Source: Chitinophaga sp. GbtcB8
Lineage (GTDB): Bacteria; Bacteroidota; Bacteroidia; Chitinophagales; Chitinophagaceae
Length of the DNA: 64,000 nt
Reading direction: 5' to 3'
Assembly (NCBI RefSeq): GCF_019091455.1
Contig: NZ_JAGXJN010000006.1
Span: 124,001-188,000, forward strand
The translations under genes and the position numbers were made by a program. Positions 57,881 through 64,000 of this stretch are shown here, piece after piece; position 1 is the stretch's first letter; the number at the start of each line of letters is the position of its first letter. The notes beneath the pieces were generated by a model. The model was not told where the DNA came from. It was given only the letters and a program-made list of their open reading frames with translations, and did not search any database.

Positions 57881-58873
57881 ATGCAAACAGTAATCAGAGC
57901 AGGAATAATTGTCTTGCTGTTAAACATAGGATTAAGCGTAAATGCGCAACAGAACATACAGTTCAGCCAGTACGTCTTTAACGGCTTAAGTATAAACCCT
58001 GCTTATGCCGGATATAAGGAAGACCTGTATGTGAATGCCGTGTACCGTCATCAGTGGGCCGGCTTTCCCGGCGCGCCGCGTACCGGTGGCGTATCTATAG
58101 ATGGTATTACAGGTGAAAAGGTAGGGCTTGGGCTACAAATGTTATTTGACAAGCTGGGGCCGCAGGAAGCGCTGTCCTTATATGGCTCTTACTCATACCG
58201 CATACCATTGGACGATGAGGGCACACGGCGTTTATGTTTTGGTATAGGCGGCGGCGTTACCCAGTATTCCATAGATGGCAATGCCCTGCGGTATACCGAC
58301 AATGACGATGTAGCCTTACCACTGGGTAAAAAGAGCGTTTGGGTGCCGGATGCCCGTTTCGGGATCTACTATTACACACCGCGGTTTTATGCCGGGGCTT
58401 CTGTTATGGACCTGTTTTCGCTGTATACAGATGCCTCCCGCTATTCCTGGAAAGGGAACAATTATTCCACCATCCGGAAAACGCAGCACCTGTATGTTAC
58501 TACCGGAGCCATGTTCCCCTTATCGGAATACCTGCAGCTAAAACCATCCATACTAATAAAAGAAGACTTTAAGGGGCCAACAAATGTAGATGTGAATGCA
58601 TTTCTTTTGATCAATGAAATACTATGGATAGGCGCCTCTTACCGCACCGGCGTAAAATTGTGGAATAAAAATAACCTGCCGGGTGATCTGAACCAGCTGG
58701 ATGCTGCCAGTGCAATGGTGGAATATTATGTTTCAGAGAAGCTGCGCATCGGTTATTCCTATGACCTGAACGTGAATAAAATGGCAGGTTACCAGGGCGG
58801 CTCCCATGAAATATCCCTCGGTTTTTTATTCCCTTCCAAAAAATATACTGTGCAGAACCCCCGATATTTTTAA
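57881..58873 (+). CDS. PorP/SprF-family type IX secretion outer-membrane protein
   Basis: 330 residues from ATG 57881 (MQTVIRAGIIVLLLNIGLSVNAQQ, a signal peptide); a GTG at 57872 is possible. QNIQFSQYVFNGLSINPAYAGYKEDLYVNAVYRHQWAGFPGAPRT is the family's hallmark N-terminus. A beta-barrel of about 14 strands follows, ending in a Phe (YTVQNPRYF) as outer-membrane proteins do. Members adjacent to type B substrates help export or anchor that specific substrate. It starts 40 nt after the giant gene's stop and precedes the OmpA gene by 18 nt: one operon. Confidence 0.93.
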   Translation: MQTVIRAGIIVLLLNIGLSVNAQQNIQFSQYVFNGLSINPAYAGYKEDLYVNAVYRHQWAGFPGAPRTGGVSIDGITGEKVGLGLQMLFDKLGPQEALSLYGSYSYRIPLDDEGTRRLCFGIGGGVTQYSIDGNALRYTDNDDVALPLGKKSVWVPDARFGIYYYTPRFYAGASVMDLFSLYTDASRYSWKGNNYSTIRKTQHLYVTTGAMFPLSEYLQLKPSILIKEDFKGPTNVDVNAFLLINEILWIGASYRTGVKLWNKNNLPGDLNQLDAASAMVEYYVSEKLRIGYSYDLNVNKMAGYQGGSHEISLGFLFPSKKYTVQNPRYF

Positions 58874-58891
58874 ACACCTTACTTACGTTCT

Positions 58892-60715
58892 ATGATACGT
58901 TGCAGTTTAACATTAGCCCTGGTAATGATACTTAGCGCCAGGCTGTATAGCCAGGAACAGAAAAGCGTATTGCGGTCGGCAAATGAAGCATATGCCCGGG
59001 AGGAATATGCGGTGGCAGGTGCGCTTTATAAGCGGCTGGCACGTAGCAAGGGAGATAAAATGCCGGTTGACCAGTGGATGAGAATGGCCCGCTGTTACCA
59101 GGAGATAGGTGATTTTAAGGAAGCAGCTGATTTTTACCAGCATATCATAAGCCGGCCGGACCATCCTTCCTCCGCATATTTTGCATATGGGGAAGCCCTG
59201 CGGCAGCTGGAACAGTATGATTCAGCCAGGCAGCAATATACCCAGTTCACCACCGGCAATACAGACAGCCTGCAGCTGAAGGCAGTGGCATTGCAAAGCT
59301 GCGACAGCGCTGCCATATGGGCCAGGCATCCTGCTTCCGTACAGCTGAAGGCGTTAAAGGAGCTGAATACATCCGGCTCCGACCTGGTAAGCGGTGTGGT
59401 ACAACGGGGTTTGCTGTTAATGTCAAACGGTTACCGTTCACTGGGGCTGAACGGTGGGGCAGAGGCGCACCCGGCAACGGATAAACGTACGGAACAACCT
59501 TATTATAAAGCATACATTTATAAACAGTATTCGCAGGGTAACGCTAATATGTTCCTGGAAGAGCTGGTACCTGCACTTTTAGGGAAGGCCGACTATCATA
59601 TAGGGCCGGTTTGCCTTAACAGAACAGAAGACACCCTGTATGCCACTATCAATATACAGGGGAAAGATATACCCTACACCGGCAAAGGCCCTGTTAATGG
59701 TATCAGGCGCCTGCAGATCTTCCAGTCCGTAAAAAAAGACGGGAAATGGACACCATTGGTGATGCTGCCGGGTTTGAACGTAGCCGGCTATTCATCCAGC
59801 CATGCAGTGCTGAACAGCAACGGAAGTATCTTATACTTTGTATCAGACCGGCCGGGAGGGTATGGACAAACAGATCTCTGGTACTGCGAAAAGCAGGCAG
59901 ATGGCAGCTGGGGCCAGCCGGTTAACTGCGGGGACAAGGTAAATACCGTAGCCGCAGAAATTTTTCCCACGGTTAATGAAGAAGGTATCCTGTATTTTTC
60001 CAGCAAGGGATACGCCGGTTTTGGAGGATATGATATCTATCGCGTAAAAGGCAGTAAAGCCAGCTGGGAAGTGCCGGTGAACATGAAAGCCCCGTTCAAT
60101 TCCGGCGCCGATGATATAGGGCTTATACTAAAGCAAAATAATTATGAAGGGTACCTGGCATCCAATAAACCAGGCGGTATGGGCCGTGATGATATTTATT
60201 ATTTCGCTGACCCCAATTACATTAACCGCGTTAATGGGAACCCTTCTCCGTATGATGAGCATAAAATCCCGGGTAATAATAATGTGCCCGGAACGGCTAC
60301 CCCCGGCGGGCAGCCTGCACCGGTTATAAGAAAACATACCGCGGAAGAAGAAGAGGATAAGCGTCAGCTGGAACAGCTGAAGTTCTACTATGATTATAAC
60401 AGCGCGTCCCTGCTCACGGAATCACGAAAGGTATTGGACCTGGTGGCCGGCGTGCTGAAACGGAACCCTGGCTGGAAGATGGTGATCGCCTCTTTTGCAG
60501 ACAGCCGTGGCCCTGATCAGTATAACACGGATCTGTCGGCCTTACGTTGTTATGCAGTAATAGACTATCTCGTTAGCAAAGGTATTGATCCTAAGCGGCT
60601 GTATTATACCAATAAAGGTGAGCAGGATCCTGTGAACAAGTGTAAGGATGAGGTGCCCTGCTCGGAAGAGGAATATAAGCAGAACCGGCGTTCAGAGCTG
60701 AAAGTTAGCTGGTAA
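58892..60715 (+). CDS. OmpA-family protein with TPR and PD40 repeats
   Basis: 607 residues. A signal peptide (LTLALVMILSARLYSQ), TPR-like helices (ANEAYAREEYAVAGALYKRLA, MRMARCYQEIGDFKEAADFYQHI), PD40/WD40-like blades (NSNGSILYFVSDRPGGYGQTDLW, NEEGILYFSSKGYAGFGGYDIYRV, GYLASNKPGGMGRDDIYYF) and a C-terminal OmpA domain (FYYDYNSASLL...ASFADSRGPDQYNTDLSALRCYAVIDYLVSKGI...QNRRSELKV) that binds peptidoglycan. The layout is that of PorE/SprE-associated OmpA proteins which tether T9SS cargo systems to the wall. A missing CarboxypepD-like domain distinguishes it from longer relatives. It is the last gene of the adhesin operon. Confidence 0.93.
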   Translation: MIRCSLTLALVMILSARLYSQEQKSVLRSANEAYAREEYAVAGALYKRLARSKGDKMPVDQWMRMARCYQEIGDFKEAADFYQHIISRPDHPSSAYFAYGEALRQLEQYDSARQQYTQFTTGNTDSLQLKAVALQSCDSAAIWARHPASVQLKALKELNTSGSDLVSGVVQRGLLLMSNGYRSLGLNGGAEAHPATDKRTEQPYYKAYIYKQYSQGNANMFLEELVPALLGKADYHIGPVCLNRTEDTLYATINIQGKDIPYTGKGPVNGIRRLQIFQSVKKDGKWTPLVMLPGLNVAGYSSSHAVLNSNGSILYFVSDRPGGYGQTDLWYCEKQADGSWGQPVNCGDKVNTVAAEIFPTVNEEGILYFSSKGYAGFGGYDIYRVKGSKASWEVPVNMKAPFNSGADDIGLILKQNNYEGYLASNKPGGMGRDDIYYFADPNYINRVNGNPSPYDEHKIPGNNNVPGTATPGGQPAPVIRKHTAEEEEDKRQLEQLKFYYDYNSASLLTESRKVLDLVAGVLKRNPGWKMVIASFADSRGPDQYNTDLSALRCYAVIDYLVSKGIDPKRLYYTNKGEQDPVNKCKDEVPCSEEEYKQNRRSELKVSW

Positions 60716-60725
60716 AAATAACAGG

Positions 60726-60751
60726 AAGCCGCCTCAGGGCGGCTTTGTTGT
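60726..60751 (+). terminator. Intrinsic terminator of the adhesin operon
   Basis: AAGCCGCC-TCAG-GGCGGCTT (60726-60745), an 8-bp perfect stem, then TGTTGTT. It lies 11 nt after the OmpA stop. Confidence 0.75.
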
Positions 60752-60841
60752 TAGCAGTATCTTTATTAGTGAATATCTTTTGATGTTAAAGTTGAGAACT
60801 GTCGTGAATAGACAAACCTTTTCAAAAAACGGTCAAAGCAA

Positions 60842-61231
60842 TTAAAATACGGAGACCGGCTCATTAACCGGGGTAACTGTTTCCCGCATATGCCCCATAA
60901 AAGCATAAAAACTTTTTGTATCCCATTGGTCCAAAGCAGGTACCCAAATGGAATAATCCGGCTTAACTTTTTTTATAATCTCTGAGGCGGTCCCTACATT
61001 AAGTGTAAACCCCTTTTTGGAGAATGCTACTATACCTGGAATTAATTTGCCCGTAATTAAGCCATCGGCATTCCTGAAATACTCGTCAAATAATTTTCCA
61101 ACCCAGGCCCCATCCAGGGAATACACCCCGTTCCCCAAAACTATACCCAGGGGCTGAAAAGTGCTGACGTGAAAAATAACCTTACTATCTATAAAGGCTA
61201 CGGCTTTTCCTGTTTTATCAGAGATGTACAT
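60842..61231 (-). CDS. Small beta-rich protein of unknown function
   Basis: 129 residues, no signal peptide or helix. The N-terminal half is built of short beta repeats (KAVAFIDSKVIFHVS, PLGIVLGNGVYSLDGAWVGKLF, EYFRNADGLITGKLI), reminiscent of PRC-barrel or fourfold beta-flower domains. The C-terminal half (SIWVPALDQWDTKSFYAFMGHM) is not recognised. It is monocistronic. The 202 bases upstream contain no supported gene. Real gene is likely; function unknown. Confidence 0.6.
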   Translation of the reverse strand: MYISDKTGKAVAFIDSKVIFHVSTFQPLGIVLGNGVYSLDGAWVGKLFDEYFRNADGLITGKLIPGIVAFSKKGFTLNVGTASEIIKKVKPDYSIWVPALDQWDTKSFYAFMGHMRETVTPVNEPVSVF

Positions 61232-61433
61232 AATGAGACGTTTATATATGCAATAAAAACATCAATTCCTATCTTGACGGCAATATTACTGTTGGGAATA
61301 ATGGTGGCTCAAAAATAACACTCTGTTTATAATATCTATGTTAAGAATTGTTCACATTCGATGCACATTCGGTCTATTGCTGTATGCGGCGTATGTAATT
61401 GTAATTGGATGTTACGCTTTCTTTTATTTAGCC

Positions 61434-62489
61434 TCAATTATTTATTTTCTGTAAGGTTATTGTCATTGAATCATTCCCCATCATTCCGGTCAGCATTAAA
61501 TTGCCGGCAGCATTAACCGGCGACATTGCAGCTGTAAAGACGGGTTTACCCGCCGGAGCACGCCACTTTACTTCCAGGTGACCGTTCGCTTTTTTATAAA
61601 CACCATACCATCTTCTTTGCAGGTTGTTATATTCAAATACACATCCATTTTTACTATCAAAGTATACGAGAGTAAGTATGCTGTCTGCGCAGCTGGTACG
61701 GCTAAGAACCCGCTGATCTACCTTTATTTGTTCCACTTCATACTTTCCCCTGAGGAGTGGATCTTTATCAGGAGTGCCACGCATAGCAATTAACAGCAGG
61801 GGGATATAAATGATAGAAAGACGCACCGCTATTTTTAAATATTTGGAAAAATGCAGCGTGGGCAGCTGATCTTTTGCTGCAAAGAAGAACTCCTTTAACC
61901 GGTTAAATTCTATGAACAGGAAATACAAAGTGCCGGAGATCATGATGGAGGCGTGAACAACTACGCTGGCGCCGATCTGGTAAAAAATATCCATCAGTAA
62001 AATGTTTGCCAGCACGGGCAACAGTATAAAAACACCCGCCAGTCTTGTTCTGCGGAACAGGAGTAACATTGCTCCGGTTAGCTGGCATCCGGCAATAATA
62101 CAGCCAAAGGGATAAGAGTAGCTGAAAAAGGCCCAGAATAGCTCCTGTGATGAAAAGCTGCTGTAAGGGAGGTCTAGCTTGCTCAGTGGCATAACAAACT
62201 GCAGATGAAAAAGTTTTTCCCATCCAAAGGTAGCCAGGTCAAAGGCCACGCCATAACGTAAAAGGCCTTGCCAGAAAGCCAGGGTAGCCGGTTGATTGGT
62301 TTTCCGGATCTGCCATATCACCGCGTAAATAATCGCAGCAGCCAGCAGCAGAAAAGGCACGATACCGATCATCCTTACCGGGATCCATGCCCGCAGGAAT
62401 GTAAAGCTTATGCGTAAGGTGGAAGCGCCGATTACCAATCCTGCCAGTGCGCAGGTAATGAGTTTCTTGAAGAAGGAGATCTGCTGCAT
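61434..62489 (-). CDS. DoxX-like multi-pass membrane protein
   Basis: 351 residues. Six or seven helices (residues 8-245) with a DoxX-like core (YGVAFDLATFGWEKLFHLQFVMP...FWAFFSYSYPFGCIIAGCQLTGAMLLLF), followed by a helix at YIPLLLIAMRG and a soluble C-terminal beta domain (YEVEQIKVDQRVLSRTSCADSILTLVYFD...). Similar fused DoxX-plus-tail proteins are common in Bacteroidota and are not characterised. The ATG at 62489 (MQQISFFKKLITC) is the first in frame. It lies 170 nt downstream of the helicase on the same strand. Confidence 0.72.
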   Translation of the reverse strand: MQQISFFKKLITCALAGLVIGASTLRISFTFLRAWIPVRMIGIVPFLLLAAAIIYAVIWQIRKTNQPATLAFWQGLLRYGVAFDLATFGWEKLFHLQFVMPLSKLDLPYSSFSSQELFWAFFSYSYPFGCIIAGCQLTGAMLLLFRRTRLAGVFILLPVLANILLMDIFYQIGASVVVHASIMISGTLYFLFIEFNRLKEFFFAAKDQLPTLHFSKYLKIAVRLSIIYIPLLLIAMRGTPDKDPLLRGKYEVEQIKVDQRVLSRTSCADSILTLVYFDSKNGCVFEYNNLQRRWYGVYKKANGHLEVKWRAPAGKPVFTAAMSPVNAAGNLMLTGMMGNDSMTITLQKINN

Positions 62490-62631
62490 ACAATATAAAG
62501 CGGGTTACTAAATATAATATTTAGAAGGAGATGCAGGAGAAAAGATTTTCCATAATGCTTCTTTCCGGGGTGATTTTACTTTCAGGTGGAGGAATGCGCA
62601 TGGTGCGGCGCCTGATACCAATACTAAGCAG

Positions 62632-62664
62632 GAGGGAGGCGTTAAACCTCCCTCTTTTTTATTT
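62632..62664 (+). terminator. Strong hairpin with plus-strand T-run after helicase gene
   Basis: GAGGGAGG-CGTTAAA-CCTCCCTC (62632-62654), an 8-bp perfect stem, then TTTTTTATTT on the plus strand. It lies just after the helicase stop, which is read on the minus strand and has no T-run. It may act as a helicase 3'-end hairpin or end an unannotated plus-strand transcript. Confidence 0.55.
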
Positions 62665-63990
62665 CTTTTTAGCGCCCCGTGTTTTAGGTTTGCCATATTT
62701 CTTCATCATTTTCTCCGAGTGCCGGACCTTTACATTTACCTTTTTGTTCTTCGCTGATTTCTCGTGGAAGGCAGCTCCGGCATCATCGCGCTTGCGTTCT
62801 TTTAACACGATGTTTGGTACAATAAATTCCGGTTCTTCCTCCTTTGTATGTTTATCCGAGATCTCCAGGTGCTCAGGTAAAGGCAGCTCGGGGATCTTAT
62901 AATTCATCAGGGCCTCTGCTTTTTCACGCAGCGGCTGCTCCTGTGCTGAAATGAAGCTAAGCGCTATTCCCTTTTTATCTAAGCGGCCGGTACGGCCAAT
63001 ACGGTGAATATAACTTTCCGGCAGCTCCGGCATATCAAAGTTGATCACATGTGATACTTCGGAAATATCCAGCCCGCGTGCAATAATATCTGTAGCGATC
63101 AGCACCCTGTAATTACCTTCCTGGAATTGTTCTATGGAGTTGAACCGGTAATTCTGTTCCTTGTTGGAATGGATCACACCTATCTTATCCGGAAACTTTG
63201 CGGCCAATGGCTCATACAGCTCATCCGCCAGTTTTTTTGTAGATACAAATACCAGCACTTTCGTCATATCCCCCTGCTCGCGGATCAATAGTTCCAGCAG
63301 GTTTACTTTTGTATAGAAGTTGGGAACGATGTAGGCATGCTGGCTGATATTCGTTAAAGGGCTTCCGGCAGGCGCAGCTTCAATCGTAACAGGACTATTA
63401 AAGAAAGTATCCATTAGCGCCTCCACCTCCGGCGTGATGGTGGCTGAAAAAAGGAGGTTTTGTCTTTTTGCGGGCAGCAGATCCAGGATCTTCACCAATT
63501 GAGCACGAAAGCCGAGGTTCAGCATTTCATCCATCTCATCTATCACCAGCTGTTTAATGGCTTTCAATTTTAATGTGCCGCTCAGCACAATGTCCACCAG
63601 TCTGCCCGGCGTAGCTACCACCACATCCAGCTTACCCGCTGCTGTAGCCATTTGTGGGTTCATATTCACTCCCCCATAGAAGCCGGCTACTGCTACGCTC
63701 ATGTAACCCGTAAGCCTTTTAACAGATTCCTCCACCTGCAGCACCAGCTCCCGGGTAGGCACAACGATCAGGATCTGCGGAAACCTGTCTTTGGTGAAAG
63801 ACCACATGCGCAGGCAGGGCAGGAGGTAAGCGAACGTTTTACCGGTACCTGTTTGGGCAATGCCACACACATCCCGGCCTGACATTGTTACGGAAAATAC
63901 CCTGCTTTGAATAGTGGTAGGCGTTGTGAAATTAAGATCCTTCAGCGCTGCCAGTAAAGGTTTATTCAGATTTAAATCCTCAAAAGTCAT
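62659..63990 (-). CDS. DEAD-box ATP-dependent RNA helicase (RhlE-like)
   Basis: 443 residues. Q-motif (MTFEDLNLNKPLLAALKDLNFTTPTTIQ), motif I AQTGTGKT, Ia PTRELV, GG, Ib TPGRLVD, II DEMD, III SAT, IV VLVFVST, V ATDIIARGLDI, VI HRIGRTGR: all in order. The DEAD box reads DEMD (VIDEMDEML), a variant that keeps the two catalytic acids. A basic, Lys/Arg-rich C-terminal tail (from about 375, ending KKYGKPKTRGAKKK) suits RNA binding. It unwinds RNA in cold adaptation, ribosome assembly or decay. The start at 63990 is 10 bases from the window end, so the promoter is not visible. Confidence 0.93.
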   Translation of the reverse strand: MTFEDLNLNKPLLAALKDLNFTTPTTIQSRVFSVTMSGRDVCGIAQTGTGKTFAYLLPCLRMWSFTKDRFPQILIVVPTRELVLQVEESVKRLTGYMSVAVAGFYGGVNMNPQMATAAGKLDVVVATPGRLVDIVLSGTLKLKAIKQLVIDEMDEMLNLGFRAQLVKILDLLPAKRQNLLFSATITPEVEALMDTFFNSPVTIEAAPAGSPLTNISQHAYIVPNFYTKVNLLELLIREQGDMTKVLVFVSTKKLADELYEPLAAKFPDKIGVIHSNKEQNYRFNSIEQFQEGNYRVLIATDIIARGLDISEVSHVINFDMPELPESYIHRIGRTGRLDKKGIALSFISAQEQPLREKAEALMNYKIPELPLPEHLEISDKHTKEEEPEFIVPNIVLKERKRDDAGAAFHEKSAKNKKVNVKVRHSEKMMKKYGKPKTRGAKKK

Positions 63991-64000
63991 ATGTGCCAGT

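Noticed and set aside
61338..61454. Plus-strand ORF of 38 codons with one hydrophobic helix
   Set aside because: It overlaps the 3' end of the DoxX-like gene, has no clear ribosome-binding site and no recognised relative. AT-rich spacers often give such hydrophobic frames by chance.
62531..62902. Plus-strand frame of 123 codons opposite the helicase 3' end
   Set aside because: It runs through the terminator-like hairpin and into the antisense of the helicase tail; composition and position mark it as a shadow.

Overview
The window comes from a member of the Bacteroidota, most likely a Chitinophagaceae-type soil or plant polymer degrader. This rests on a type IX secretion (T9SS) type B substrate followed by PorP/SprF and OmpA-like partners, on GH97, GH29 and heparinase-type enzymes, on MacB/FtsX-like permeases beginning MFK-YFKIA-RN, on DUF6249 and DUF1080 proteins, and on promoters close to the TTG-N19/20-TAnnTTTG pattern of this phylum. 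No rRNA, tRNA, CRISPR array, insertion sequence or integrase gene was seen.

Layout. 1-4.0 kb: end of a glycan-use operon (5'-truncated heparinase II/III-like lyase, then a GH97 glycosidase). 4.1-6.5 kb: FtsX/MacB-like permease. 6.55-7.0 kb: gene-poor stretch with two decayed gene ends. 7.0-10.7 kb: a visibly AT-rich island of three same-strand genes: a catalytically degenerate FtsE-like ABC ATPase, a NACHT-type STAND NTPase and a DUF6602 protein with a PD-(D/E)XK-like core. This is the best candidate for an undescribed system, probably anti-phage defence. 10.85-12.7 kb: a coiled-coil protein, then an ECF sigma/anti-sigma pair divergent from a DUF6249 membrane protein, with two matching ECF-type promoters between them. 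12.75-21.1 kb: YdjC-type deacetylase, Crp/Fnr-type regulator, DUF2306 membrane protein, secreted PHP-like protein, second FtsX-like permease and acyltransferase. 21.2-28.7 kb: alpha-L-fucosidase, cupin, methyltransferase, VOC, DinB, SDR, AraC regulator, small membrane protein and DUF1080 hydrolase.

28.85-60.7 kb is a surface-structure locus. A beta-propeller histidine kinase and a convergent NarL-type response regulator precede a single 24.8-kb gene for an 8262-residue secreted protein: signal peptide, parallel beta-helix, seven LamG/DUF8202-like modules, 36 Calx-beta repeats, a DUF11 domain and a T9SS type B C-terminal signal. PorP/SprF and OmpA/PD40 genes follow closely on the same strand, ending at a clear intrinsic terminator. 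A duplicated, partly palindromic site lies between the regulator gene and the giant gene, which suggests (not proven) that the two-component pair controls this adhesin. 60.8-64 kb: a small beta-rich protein, a DoxX-like membrane protein and a DEAD-box RNA helicase, all on the minus strand.
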